Positions 24,000-35,190 are shown, numbered from the stretch's first letter. The stretch: DNA of 64,000 bases from Phytophthora quininea (GCA_011947345.1 JAAVTG010001003.1:248001-312000), one strand, 5' to 3'. Numbers and translations: made by a program. The notes: a model not told the origin generated them from the letters alone.

Positions 24000-24310
24000 A
24001 AACCCCGACGCAACGAACCCTACGAAGACGAAGTTCCCGTCAAGCCCATGTCTGCCTCCTGAAATCCGAGATGGTCTCCTGCACAACGTTGAGTCGGTCA
24101 GTGAATTGATGATACCTCTGATGGAAGCTATCATCTAGGCGAGTCACATTCCACGGCTGCGAACATTGCCAGAGAGGTCGAAAGGTCTGGATTTAACTCA
24201 CGCAGGCGTTGTTGCAGCAGCAGACGGCCAGATAATACCGTTTGTTTGTCTTTTTCAAGCGGCATTATTGCAGATAGCCGCAGCGAGTCCGACTTGACCC
24301 CAGGCAATAA
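24000..24310 (+). pseudogene. Ankyrin-type family N-terminal fragment
   Basis: Reads CLPPEIRDGLLHNVESVSEL then MIPLMEAII, an unmistakable copy of the family's N-terminal signature, followed at once by an in-frame TAG and weaker similarity (ALLQIAAASPT). Only the first part of a gene remains; the next fragment is on the opposite strand. Confidence 0.65.
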
Positions 24311-24341
24311 AATCGTCCGGACTCGGCGTATAGTACCTTGA

Positions 24342-24560
24342 CTACGGGAAAATCACCAGATCGTAATTCCTTCGCGAGAAATCTTGCGGTGACTCAAAAA
24401 CAACTTGACTCGCTGTGCCTCTGCTGAAACAGCGTCTGAAGTGCTCAAGCAACCGTGACGCCGCTTGGAACAGCAATCCTCCAATCATCTCGGGTGGAAG
24501 GCGATTCGTACCGCACAAAGTGTTGCGATAAAGTGGATCCGCTGAAATGAGGGGAAACAA
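24342..24560 (-). pseudogene. Ankyrin-type family internal fragment
   Basis: Reads RLPPEMIGGLLFQAASRLLE and resembles the VSTEMIGTLFINAPRSAIVE repeat of copy A. It lies between plus-strand copies, so local rearrangement or inversion is likely. Confidence 0.45.
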
Positions 24561-25429
24561 TCTTGGTTATTTTGTTTTTTCGAATTAGCAACATGTTCAT
24601 TATCCGTCGGCATTGATGTGTTGATGTTTAAGTCATTTCTCGTGATGGCTGGTGACAGCACTGTAGTTAATTGTCGCTCTGATCGAAGTCACTTCTTATT
24701 TTTCGCTCCTCACAACAACAGAATGGGGTGGCCCATAGCAAAGAGACCGGCTTCCGTTTTGAAGACAGCCTGTCTGCAGGAAATCGGTACGAGATCATAC
24801 GATCGTGTCTGCCGCCGCACATTCGAGATGGACTTCCACACGTCGCTGATATGGTCAGCGAGCTGTTAATACCGCTGAATGAGGCCATGATCAAGGCAGC
24901 AGAGTTGGGGCAAGGGCTGTGGCTTCAGACACTAGTGGCCAGACCAGGCTGTGTGGTGACGATCGATGTGGCTGTGGCTGCGGCAGTTCACGGCCATCTT
25001 GAGGCAGTGGAAATCGCTTTCGGTCGCGATAGATACGACGAGATCACTATGGCGTGGAAAGTGTTGAAGGCGTCTGGAGCGCGTGGGCAATTAAAAATAG
25101 TGGAATTCGCTTCCCGCGTACTACTAAAGAAGGCCTACAGCTACGGACGTACTTTCAGAGATTGGACAAGACAGAGTAAAGCGCTCTCTGCTGCCATCAC
25201 CGGCGGGTTTTTAAATGTGGTCGAGTCGCTTCTCAATTCCAAGCACTTTCGATGGGATTATGCTTCGGCTTTCGCACAAGCCGTAGCCGAGCAACAAGAT
25301 GCCATTTCGGAATTCATGTGTGAGAATTTCGACAGCTACTCTAACGTAGACATTGAATTTTGGTGGGATGACCCTGACAGTTTGTTGGTCCTCCTTGCAA
25401 GAGACGGATATATGGAAGCAGTCAAGTAT

Positions 25430-25445
25430 CTGTTTGGCCACCAAG
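25430..25445 (+). repeat. Target-site duplication, left copy
   Basis: CTGTTTGGCCACCAAG, identical to 26042-26057, flanks the LINE fragment. It is coding sequence (LFGHQ) of ankyrin copy E. Confidence 0.9.
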
Positions 25446-26041
25446 ATCACAGTCGGTTCACGACTATACATCCTCAGAGAACTAAATCCTACCATCCAAA
25501 ACTGCGTTCGTCCGGAATGCCAAGAGATCGAAACGGTAGAACACTGTTTTTCACGTGCCCGTCATTAGAACCAATGTGGAGCGAACTATGGAGCCGGTGG
25601 TCGAAGTTCTTTTTGCGTCGATCTAAGCTGGAGGTTGCTACTCTTCCCAAGATTACAAGACCTCCGTAGGAACTGGAGAAGTGAACACAAAGAACTGGTA
25701 CTTCTATGGAGGATCTACACAGCGATTGTGTTTCATGCAACATGGCGGCTCAGGAACGACATTCATTTCCAGGAAACGACAGCTGAAGTGCCAAATATTC
25801 TCAATCTGCTGAACTCGTTCAAGAGGCACTACCAATTCCTCTACCAACACGCACATGAGCTTCATTGCAACCGCGCTACTGTGGCCCGGGTGCTGCAAAA
25901 ACTTGGCTTTGATCCGCCAGAAAATAATCTCCCGGAACCCATGCACCACATGTGGACGACACGAACGTAGCTCTCACGGATAGATAGCTTATCACCTTAA
26001 GACGAGAAATCCGCTAAACAGTTAATCAATTCAATTTCCTC
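25446..26041 (+). mobile_element. 5'-truncated non-LTR retrotransposon (LINE) 3' fragment
   Basis: A 596-bp insert flanked by a perfect 16-bp direct repeat. It encodes the extreme C-terminus of a LINE ORF2: a zf-RVT-like zinc knuckle (CVRPECQEIETVEHCF then TCPSLEPMWSELW) and a tail (LLWRIYTAIVFHATWRLRND) ending at a stop near 25968. Two frame changes occur (T run near 25549; near 25640). No poly-A tail remains. Extreme 5' truncation and a long target duplication are typical of target-primed reverse transcription. Confidence 0.85.
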
Positions 26042-26057
26042 CTGTTTGGCCACCAAG
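26042..26057 (+). repeat. Target-site duplication, right copy
   Basis: Second copy of CTGTTTGGCCACCAAG; the ankyrin repeat frame resumes directly after it (AFQLALIDEA). Confidence 0.9.
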
Positions 26058-26780
26058 CTTTCCAGTTAGCCTTGATTGATGAAGCCTAAAAGGCTGCGGT
26101 GTTTCGAGAACGTATCACCATGGCTAAGTTCCTCATCGATACCGGAAGAATTCTGCCTCAAGCGATTGATGAAATTTTCTTGCAGGAAGCAGACGAAAAC
26201 CTAAGCAGTGTGGTGACAATGCTGTGCCAACAGCAGAGCGTATCTCCGCAATACTTAAACGAAGCGTTTGTCGCAATGGAAAACGATGAGACCATGAAGG
26301 TCCTTCTCCGAACGCGGCAGATCTCAAGTGACGCGATTGACCAAGTGTTCACGAGGGTGGCCAAATATGGCCGCCGTAAAATGATTGAGCTCCTACCGAA
26401 GCAAGCATCCCCTGAAGCTGTGACTAACGCTTTCTTGGATGCAGTCAAGCGTGGAAATTGCTCCGTTGCGAAGCTGTTGCTTGCTGAACAGCATGCCTCT
26501 GTTTTGGAGATGAAGGAGCTATTTAAGAGCGCAGTGGCAACCAGGAAATACGCCATGGTCGAAACTCTGATCTACAGTCCCAAGTACCGCAAGATATGAA
26601 GAACGAGGCGTTGATTTGCGCTGCTTGCTAAGGCCGACTTGGAGCAACGAAATTTATAAAAAAAAAAGCTATTCGTGGTCGAGCGATGTTCTGGAGCGAG
26701 CACTCAAGGTCGTGGAAGGCTCCAGGATTCAGAAGACAAAACGAAGAAAACTAGACGCCATTCAAAAGCAACAGCAGTAA

Positions 26781-27594
26781 ACATGGTTTTAGAAAAGTCA
26801 ACGCCTCGCGGATCGTTTCTCGTCAATTTGTTTCGCTGTGTCGACAATCTCTGCTAAACGAGCAAGATGCCGCTGTAGAATCTGCAAGGTATTTTCATAT
26901 ACAGGACTTCATCAAAGCCCCTACTTGCAGATCCAATTGCTGCATTTCCAACTCACAAAGGTCTGTCTGGTATTGTAGCGTCTGGATCAGATTTCACAGT
27001 GCAAAGTTTTCTGGCCGCATTCCATAGTTGAGCTAACCTCATTATGCGTGAGTGCAAAATGTGATCCGTAACGAATACTATAGGACAACTGCCTTTCAGC
27101 TCCTGTGGATAACAACCGATGATGCCATTCGAGCTGTACAGGATCCATAACTCTTTTCGCTTCTTCAGCGTGCACTAAGCTTACACCTCAGTTCTCCTTT
27201 TCCATGTTCCCACGAGGGTGAACGGAACCTTGTTGATAGGCAGGCTGTCCTCAAATGGCTTTTCTGTCCTACACAAGCTCTCGTCGTGTACTGTAGTATG
27301 TGTCATTACCCACCTACCTAAACAAAAACAAAGGCGGACTCCAGTGAACCCCCTGAAGTGTATGGCACGGATTAATGTGGCACATTTCCTCGCTCCTGTT
27401 GCAAGGTCAACGATATTGTTTGATTGCTTCTGTGGGCTTGAAAGTAGTCGAGGTTTTGAGAATGCAAAGCCACCGACTGTATCACATTATTAGAGGTTCT
27501 CACGGTTCACTTGTGGAACGTTATACAAGAATGGCAAACAGCGAATCAGAGCCTGTCCACTTCTTTTGAGTGTGAGGACCCCAACAAGAGCTGT
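26781..27594. other. Unassigned repeat-rich sequence
   Basis: Only short open frames without recognisable domains on either strand. It may be degraded transposon or ankyrin-family debris. I see nothing to support a gene. Confidence 0.35.
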
Positions 27595-27659
27595 TGTAGA
27601 ATGGTAGGATAGGTTTGACCAATCACAACGGACCATCGCACGCATTTGTAAAGAATTCA

Positions 27660-28871
27660 CGCGTCTCGGAAAGGCAGCAATGCCTTCGGCTTCTACGAGG
27701 CCTCCTCGCTCAGTACTACGAGGGTTCGTGGGTTTTCAAGTTGCTTCCCTTCCTACCAGAGCTGTATGAGTACCTGCAGCACAAACGGTATTGGGCCACG
27801 AGAGATGTGGTCTACAAGATTGGATCATGGTCGCCAAAGTTGTGATCTCTACGGGACGACGACCGCTTTAAACGCGATGCAAGGATGGACAAGAAAACGT
27901 TTTTGCGCTTCTCTCCACTGTGGAGGATTCCACATCGTTTAACAGCAATTGCTCCGGCCAAAGACAGCTTGTCGTCGCTTTGCAGTTGTTTGTGTATCTG
28001 GGATTTTTATCTACTGGTGGGCTGGGAGGATCTTACTACGCCATCAGTCAGCGGTTTGGAGTTGGAGAGGGCACTGTGGCCAAAATAGTTACACGCGTCA
28101 CTGACGCTATCATGGAGATGCTTCCAGAATATATCCACTGGCCTACTAGCTTGGAGAGAACTCAGATAGCAAGTCGTGTTGAAGCAAAGTCGGGATTTAA
28201 AGGTGTCTGCGGATTTGTCGACGGAACAACTTTCCCGCTTGTCTTCAAGCCTCAAAAGACCCCGAAGATTACTACAGTAGGAAGAGTGTCTATTGCATGG
28301 CTGCTCAAGTTATTTGCGATGATAAACAATTAATCAGGAAGCTCTTGGTCGGTTATCCTGGAAGTGTTCACGACATGCGGCAGTTCAAGACCATGTCAAT
28401 TTATCAGCATCCGGAAACACATTTCGATCGAGACCAGTACTTACTAGGAAATGCTGCTTACGCGTTGTCGCGAAATCTTGTTGGTCCGTTCAAATCTCCG
28501 CTAGCAGAGCTCCCCGAAACAAGCACTTCAACTATCTGCTTTCTACTCAACGCATCGCGATCGAGCACACGATAGGAATCTTGAAATCCAGGTTTGGCAG
28601 ACTCAAAGACGGTTTTCGCAACGTGTTTCGAGATTAAGAAGACAACGATAGAGTCGTTCGTGCAATTGCATGCGCGTGTGTGCTTCACAACTTCTGCATT
28701 TTACACAACAACTCGTACGACTGCGAATACACACCTCCTAGCGTCGATGATCTCAATGCCGACGATCAGCTTGACATGACGGAGCCGCTACACGAAGCCG
28801 AGATGCCTGCAGTAGGAAAAGCATGGCGTCTCGGTGTCCAAGGCGAAGTCCTAGCATTCAACGACAGCTGA
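27660..28871 (+). pseudogene. Harbinger (DDE_Tnp_4) transposase, inactivated
   Basis: Fragments in several frames read as one HARBI1-like nuclease: ELYEYLQHKRYWATRD, LRDDDRFKRDARMDKKTF, YYAISQRFGVGEGTVAKIV (helix-turn-helix), GVCGFVDGTTFPLV (first Asp), GYPGSVHDMRQF, GNAAYAL, and IEHTIGILKSRFGRL (Glu). The second catalytic Asp, normally in G-D-x-A/S-Y, is Asn here (codon 28450-28452). In-frame stops occur at about 27843 and 28635, and there are frame changes near 27905 and 28265. It cannot cleave DNA. Confidence 0.85.
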
Positions 28872-28872
28872 T

Positions 28873-30602
28873 TCAACTCGATTTTGTCGCCTCTGGCGTC
28901 TCATTCCCAGTGCTCGCCTGAGTTCTGAGCAAAGCCTCCAACTTCGCCTGGCGAAGTTGCATAATTTCTTCGTGTTGCTGCTGTGATGCCTTCATCTCAG
29001 CGCGATGTATCTCCAATTTCAGCTCCAGCTTCTTGTTTTCCAGCTCTCTAGTTTGCTCGAGTTCTTTCCACTCGAATTCGAGTGTCCGCGAAAGCTTCTC
29101 CCTCTGGAATATGATGTGTCTTTCTCCTAACAGCGTCAAACTATCAGCTAATGTTTCTGCAGCGCTCCTCTTGTTTTTAGTTCGGCTGTTCGTGGACTGC
29201 GTCGACTTCACAGCAATCGCAGTGGTCGTCGATGGCGTGGTTGTCTCGGATAGATTTCGCGCTGTAGATCCCAACTCGTGCACACCTGGCGTAGCGAAAA
29301 CCTGCGTTGGCGGCGAAGACTGCGCTAATTGAATATCTGTTTCACTTGATGCCGGTACTTGGCTTTGCTGCACTGATGGCTGCGTCAACGCGATGTCCGC
29401 CAGGCTGAACATGGATGCCTGCGTGAGTGGCAAGCTGTCATCACCAGCGTAACTGTCTCGACCGTCAGCATCCAGGTCGCTCTGTAGCGTGCTTGCGGGA
29501 AAGCTGCTACCACGCTCAGCAATGAGAGCTTTAATTGACGCGTCGACTTCTTCAGCAGCTTCCACTCTGCTAGCGTCGGCAGCCCCAGTCGTAGCTGAAA
29601 CTCCGCTTTCAAAGATGACGGGCGGATCTATCGACGACCTGCCGGAAAGAAAATTGTCAGCTTGGTAGTACAGTGGGAACTTCCCTTCTACCCACTCCCG
29701 AAGTGTGCGCTTTTCCCCTTCGTCAACACCAAAGCCCGTTGTAGCTAACTTGCTATGCATTTCCTTATAGCGCCTCTCGATGTCGGAACATTTCGATCGT
29801 ATCTGGTCCGCATCCTTGTGTTCAATTTGGCCAGCCACATTTCTGTAGAAGTCTGCCTTGCGCTTCGTCTTGTACTCCACGACATGTTGCTCCCAGTATT
29901 CGAGAAGGAGAGCGACCTCTTCCTCTGTCCAGCGTCGCATAGTTCGTTTACCTGATTTATCTACGTCGGCGAGTTGAGTCCTGTTGGCATTGCCCACACT
30001 TGTTGCATTTTCTTCTGCAGTCGATGGAATAGCAGGCAAACGCTGCACGTACATGGGGTCATTCCGACTTGTCCTTCCATCAGGCAACGAGAGCTGGGCT
30101 TGCTGGCTAGCCGGAGGAAGGGGCAACAGCGACGGAGGTCTTGTCACCTCGGCACTCGCAGGAGCAATTGGTGTCGCACCAAGGCGTAAACTGCGTGGGG
30201 CTGGTCAGTCACAGCGCCGCACTGATCCTGACCGACGTTGTCCGCTTGGACGCTCGCCATAACCGTCACTGCTGTGTCAGGCGTGCTGTTAGACTGTCCA
30301 TCAAGAAGGGTCCGAGTCCGGGGAGCTGGCTGCGTCGTAGACGTTGCTGCCCCCGCGCTGTCCTGAACCGTCACAGTAGCAGCTTCTATCTGCAAACGAA
30401 TATGCTGTCGTCCGTCGTCTTGCGTGTTCTCTGGTGGCGATGGTGCAGCATGGTCATGATCCCTGACGACAACCTGAGCCGCCACTGTGTCTTGTGCGTG
30501 TTCCTCCCTGGCGGCTTGCTCCTGTTCCGTGATATCCTGGGAGCGTCGCTGCATGTTTCGCTTGGACGTGCTGGGGCGGCGAGCGCGCTTGGACGACGCC
30601 AT
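28873..30602 (-). CDS. Myb/SANT-like protein of the Harbinger element
   Basis: Starts at ATG 30602 (MASSKRARRPSTSKRN) and reaches a stop at 28873, with one -1 frame change near 30180; about 576 residues. A Gln/Ala/Thr-rich N-terminal region is followed by a Myb/SANT-like domain (RRWTEEEVALLLEYWEQH, ADFYRNVAGQIEHKDADQIR) at about residues 210-290, and a C-terminal coiled coil (FEWKELEQTRELENKKLELK, ends near 28900). In related elements this partner binds the terminal repeats and brings the transposase into the nucleus. It is better preserved than the transposase. Confidence 0.78.
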
Positions 30603-30677
30603 CTTGCTCCACTGCAGAAAATTGCAGAATAACTTGAGGAATGAGGCGTCGATGAGCCAATAAAATCCCATTCTACA

Positions 30678-31124
30678 CAGATCTAGTCATCCTCCTCCTC
30701 GCGAGGAGGTGGACGGTAACGTGATATTTGATTCTTCAAGAATGGCGATCTCGACCAATAAAATCGCAAGATGTTTTGAATATTCATTCTGCATCGCGTC
30801 GTAAGAACCTCTATTGTTATACAAGCCAGCTGGCTGCGCCGCTTTGCGGCAGTCTTCGTTCTCCGGAGCGCCTAAGCCAATAGCCTCGGTTCGCTCGCTT
30901 CGGAAGTGAGGTGGAGGGGGAGATCTTTTTGTATCATACAAAATCCAAGTTTCTGATTCACATACAAATTTAAAGACAAATCCAACATATAGAGGTTTGT
31001 ATATGATATTTCGTTACATTTTAGGTACATATTACGTTTTGAAAACAAGTTACGTAATGTATAGGGTGCATACAAAGGGTATTCTCTACGGACGGATTAT
31101 TTTCCCAGCCATAATCAAATTGTA
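30678..31124. other. AT-rich spacer between transposons
   Basis: No gene. It includes the palindrome CCTCCTCGCGAGGAGG near 30690-30710 and an AT-rich segment (30930-31070) that may be the end of the neighbouring MULE. Confidence 0.4.
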
Positions 31125-31798
31125 TTAATGAACATTACTTTTATAGTGGTTCTCCTGCAGCTTTCTGTTTCTGTCTACCCGCTTTCTGCTTCTTTCGCCT
31201 ATCACAAGTGCGGATATTATGGCCGGGTTTACCACAATTCCCGCAATGTACTGGGGAATCATTGTTGAGATATTCAGACCGGTTGCGAAGACGAACCTTT
31301 TAGGCCTCCCTCTTTTCTTTTCAACGCGCGGTGGTAACGCTGCTGCTGGCTGAATCTGGTGAATATCCACAAGGATACTCACAGGCGAGAAGACGTTCTT
31401 GAGTGCATCCACGCGATAGTAGTCAGAAATGTATGATAGAGGAGTCTTCTTGGAAAACTGGATGGCCGCGCATGCATAAATGCAAGGATATTGCAGTTCT
31501 TGCCACAGTCGGCACGAACATTCTCTCGCAGTCAATTTACTACCGCGTACGTGTTATCCGACTGTCGTTGGACCTCGATCACGTCACCAGCAGTAGGACA
31601 GACTAGTCGTTTTCGTGCCTTTTCAGTGAGATTTGAAACTCGAGCTACAACCCAAGGTACAAATTTGCCGGTTAACCTTTGGTATTCTTCTCGCTTGTCG
31701 AAATGCCTCCTCTGAATTTTCTGCACCACTTTTATCAAGGACCCCATCCAAGTCAGGGATCGTTCCGGAAGAATCCAGCTGCTAGAGCTCTCTGCAAT

Positions 31799-31806
31799 GT
31801 TGGAAG
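31799..31806 (+). repeat. hAT target-site duplication, left
   Basis: GTTGGAAG, identical to 33813-33820. Confidence 0.95.
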
Positions 31807-33812
31807 CAGTGCTTGGACATTAGAATAAGTTATTCTTCAGTCTGTTATGAAAAACAATAACAAAAGAATTGGTTGGCAGCATCAACAATAAAAAAGAATG
31901 AAGAATACGTAATGTATTCTCATCGAACGAACCGGACTACTGCTCCTCGTCAATGACAAGGGCCATCAGCGTGCTCGCGTCCCAATACTGCCTGTTCACG
32001 CGCAAAAATGAAAGTGTCTCGAAGTTGATGGGGAGCAGCGAAGCCCGCTGCGGAGTAAGGATCAGCTTGCACTGCGAGAAGAGCCTCTCGCAGTGATTGC
32101 TGGTAGGTGGTATCTTCGCCACGATCTCGCAGTAGCGCGGTGTTGCGGGCGCAGCCGGCGCGTCATTCCTCAGCACGGCCGTGACAAAGTCCTCCTCACG
32201 AGGCTATTGACGAGTGCGACGTGCACTACCGCCACGAGGAGCAGCGGCCGACTCCACCTGCAACTCAAACGGCTTCAAAGCGGTAGTCTCGTCCTCGCTC
32301 AAGGCTTTGACGCGATTAGTAGCCACCTAATGCAACATTAGAATAATTAGACAAGAGCACTGGCGACAGTAAAAATAGCATACCTTAACGACGCCGCTCT
32401 CGAAGGCTGGTGAGTGCACGATCCGAGCGTCAGGGCTCAGATGCTCCTTGGTCACCAGGTACATCTCGATAATGCGGTCGAACACCACTCGAACCGCAGC
32501 CATCGACAAGTCATCCTCCTGCAGCTTCTTGCAGACGCTGTTAAACGTCAAAAGATATTCAAGGAGCACCTTGATCCGGCGATGAGCAGCAGGCTTCGGG
32601 ACAAGGTCGTACACGGCGTCGACATGCTTGATTGCATCCCTAATCTTGACGTACCGCTCCAGCATAGCGAAGATCGAGCTCCAGCGAGTCGCATTAGCGC
32701 GGAGAGGCGCCAGGTTGGTGTGGCGTCGCAGCTCCCTGCGGTTGTTCGGGGCGCGCAGGGCAGCCATCAATGCGGCCACAGCGTCGATGATCTCGCTATG
32801 GCGAGTAAGGTACTTCTGTGTCGCCAAATTGAATCGATGCGACGCGCAACCGACCAATGGGACGGCGAGCTTCGTCGCCACCAGTTGATTGGTTGCACAG
32901 TTATCGCCAATCAGAAACTTCAGCGGGTCTTGTGATTGGCCAAAAATGCCCAAAATGTCCCGGATGTAGAAATAATGTGAGTCCGCCGTCTGATCGACCT
33001 CGTCGAGCGGAGCGATGGCTAACAGCGGCATGTGCATTTGACCCTCGTGCCAAAACACGGCGAACAGCGCCACATACTGCTCTAGGAAGCATGTCCAGCC
33101 GTCGAACATAATCCCGAAGCGGGGGAAGAATTGAGGCGATTCGCTGCTCGACGAGCTTAGCTGTCCCGGCCAGGTACTTCTTCAGAGTCTTGGACGAGAT
33201 GGGCTTGAGCTGGGACATGGAGCGGGTTGCTGGGTGGTCCACCTCAGACAGCGGCATGTTGCGTTCGACCACCCAAGACATCCAGCGGTAGATGTTTGAG
33301 ATTTTGTCGTTAACAAAGCCGTGGGCGTGCAGGTTTCCCGCTTGCGAGCTAGCATGGGCCAGGTAGTCGTCTACGTAGGAATCGTGCTTGTCCTTCAAGT
33401 GGCTAACGAGGTTGCCGTAGCCACTTGAAGGGAGCTGTCTCCGGATGGTTCCGCAGTAGTTGCACTTGAAGTAGTGGTCGGGCAGCGAGGAGAAAAGCAC
33501 TCGGCAAATGTCGGCATTCTTGGGCATGGTGAGGAGGGGGATTTGAGCTGGGGATTTCAGATTGAAAAGTGGTAGGAAGGAAAACGATAGCGATCGAATG
33601 GATCTCGCTGCCAGTCATTTTCAAAGACTTATCCTAACAATGTCTTGCTTTGATTCACACTTTATAAAAACAGTTATGTTTAGTATAGAATACTAAATTT
33701 CAAGTAAATGTCTGGCGTATCATTATTAGTCCTCGTTTAAAGTAGCAATAGTAAATAAATGTAGTACACTATTATCACTACTATTTATTATAATATATTT
33801 TTCCAAGCACTG
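31807..33812 (-). mobile_element. Complete hAT transposon (2,006 bp)
   Basis: Perfect 11-bp terminal inverted repeats, CAGTGCTTGGA at 31807-31817 and TCCAAGCACTG at 33802-33812, flanked by an 8-bp target duplication (GTTGGAAG). Removing the element and one duplication restores the MULE reading frame across the site, proving the boundaries and the order of insertion. It carries one BED-finger hAT transposase gene on the minus strand. Confidence 0.96.
31937..33527 (-). pseudogene. hAT transposase with BED zinc finger, inactivated
   Basis: Starts at ATG 33527 with a BED-type finger (YFKCNYCGTIRRQL ... LVSHLKDKH). The catalytic core includes FGIMFDGWT, FLIGDNCATNQ and VGCASHRFNLA. The C-terminal dimerisation region reads KIPPTSNHCERLFSQCKLIL. 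A frame change lies near 33120 in a C run. A GT-AG intron is supported at 32327-32383 (joining SGVVK to VATNRV). An in-frame TAG near 32203 lies before EEDFVTAVL. The stop suggests it is dead, although the ends look young. Confidence 0.88.
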
Positions 33813-33820
33813 GTTGGAAG
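33813..33820 (+). repeat. hAT target-site duplication, right
   Basis: GTTGGAAG, second copy. Confidence 0.95.
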
Positions 33821-35163
33821 TAACTTGGCCAAAGCAAGGCCTAGGAAATTCGGATGACAACCAACAACTTCCACTGATACCTACACGTAAAGATATTAGT
33901 CAAGCTTCGATCATACGAATGGTGTGCAAGATACGAAATATATACATTGTACTCTACGTGTGCAGATCACACAAACATAACAGAATACACATTGTATACA
34001 CGATATCAAATGTGTACAATGTACAGTGCGGTACATACCTTTTAAATATTTTTCAGCCCCTGGGTCAATTGATGCACATTCAGCAAATAATCGTCGGGTT
34101 TCAGCAGCATCTAAACACTTCGCTAGTTTGTGAATTCGCCCACCCAAATAAGATTTATACTCAGTCTTAACATTTTTCTTGATGTGTTGAGAACAAAAGC
34201 TTTGGGGCACATGCGGGAGAGTAGAGGTGACAGAGCTCTCCAATCCTTTTTCACGATCACTCATTATTACCACATCAGATCTGGCAAATAAATCTGTGGC
34301 ACTACGAAGATGTGAAATAAACCACAGCCACATATCCCCACCCTCAGTCGAAGCGATCCCGAGCGCGACAATAACAATATCGTGATTCGGGCTCAACATC
34401 GTCGCACAAAACAAGGTCCCCCAGTAACACATTTAAGGTGGGATGCGTCCATAGATATCACCGGCAGACACGATTTTGCGCTTAGTAACCATGGTTGAAG
34501 ACACAGAAAAACACGATTAACGTGGTCATTCTTCAGAAGCATGTCGTGCTTAGATCCAGGATTTGCATCAGCCACAGCCTCTAACCAAGGCCCCAGTGAA
34601 GCGTAGCTATCAGCACCTGATTCCATTCCGTCAGATGTCACACTTGTGACTGCAGTGTGGGCCTGGCGATAGGAAATAGTAGCTCCGTGATCCACTTTTG
34701 CTCTCAGCATGACGTCCTGGGGCTTCAATTTGGTATGGTACTTCAGCGTTTCCTTGGCTACATCCTTGACCCAGTTCCCTTTCACGTCGGAGGCTCTGGT
34801 CACCACACAATTGTGCACTGTGTTAACAGAGGAGACTCGGACCGCTCCCGCCTTGTCGATTCGAGCGTTGACGAAATTTCCGCATTCAGCATTCTTGCAA
34901 GCAACCTTTATTCTTTCTCTATTGCTTTGAAAGTAACGCGATGTACGGCAATCTTCCACAAATCTCTTCTCCACAGCATGTTTGAGCGCCTGCTTGTTGT
35001 CGTACATTTTATTCTTGTTCATCTTGCTCCGCCAGGTCTTAATGAAGAGTGCACCTTCAAAAGTGGTTTCATCCAAAAATACACTTTTGTTACATATTGG
35101 ATACTCGGTACAGATTGTGTACGATTTACGAAGTGTGTACGTATGCACACTTAGTGCACAATA

Positions 35164-35190
35164 CAATGCTGCTATTAACTATAGGCGCAC
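35164..35190 (+). repeat. Tc1 left terminal inverted repeat
   Basis: 27 bp, ending in ACTATAGGCGCAC; one mismatch (position 3) with the right repeat. Confidence 0.92.

Larger units (their letters stand above)
24640..26780 (+). pseudogene. Ankyrin-type copy E, split by a LINE insertion
   Basis: The most complete plus-strand copy. The N-terminal signature is at about 24805-24895 (CLPPHIRDGLPHVADMV, LLIPLNEAMIKAAELG). Repeats follow to 25445 (AAVHGHLEAVEIAFGRDRYD, ITGGFLNVVESLLNSKHFRW, GYMEAVKYLFGHQ). A 596-bp LINE fragment interrupts here. The gene resumes at 26042 with a duplicated LFGHQ, then AFQLALIDEA, an in-frame TAA near 26087, and further repeats (ITMAKFLIDTGRILPQAIDE, SVAKLLLAEQHASVLEMKEL). 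The C-terminal tail is basic (KKTKRRK-like, SWSSDVLERALKVVEG) and ends at 26778-26780. The insertion and the stop make it non-functional. Confidence 0.82.
27595..30677. mobile_element. PIF/Harbinger DNA transposon with two convergent genes
   Basis: About 3.1 kb containing the two proteins expected of PIF/Harbinger elements: a DDE_4 transposase (plus) and a Myb/SANT-like DNA-binding protein (minus), convergent and 2 bp apart. Candidate terminal repeats are TGTAGAATGG at 27595-27604 and its reverse complement at 30668-30677; a few more outward bases (CTG) also agree. The usual 3-bp target duplication was not found, so the exact ends are tentative. The element type is firm. Confidence 0.72.
31125..35160 (-). 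pseudogene. MULE transposase (MuDR family), disrupted
   Basis: From right to left: an N-terminal zinc-binding region (KTWRSKMNKNKMYDNKQ, IKVACKNAECGNFV), the first catalytic Asp (VISMDASHLK, about 34455), a frame change near 34430, and the second Asp (VVIMSDREKGL, about 34250). A GT-AG intron lies at 33881-34038; splicing joins KYLK to GISGSCW. The frame then continues to FGQVTSNIAES, which spans the hAT insertion site, and WILPERSLTWMGSLIKVVQK. A SWIM zinc finger ends the protein (CSCRLWQELQYPCIYACAAI), where the zinc-ligand His of CxH is replaced by Tyr. The hAT insertion abolishes function. Confidence 0.85.
31125..35163 (-). mobile_element. Mutator-like element (MULE), interrupted by a hAT
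   Basis: A MULE remnant in minus orientation. Its transposase N-terminus is at the right and its SWIM zinc finger at the left. A complete hAT sits at 31807-33812, and a Tc1 element starts at 35164, probably truncating or splitting the MULE's 5' end. I could not identify MULE terminal repeats or a 9-bp target duplication, so limits are those of recognisable coding sequence. Confidence 0.75.

Noticed and set aside
30690..30712. CCTCCTCGCGAGGAGG palindrome as a terminator or hairpin RNA
   Set aside because: Perfect short palindrome, but isolated; no transcript context.
31080..31125. MULE terminal inverted repeat
   Set aside because: I found no matching reverse complement beyond 35160 and no 9-bp duplication.
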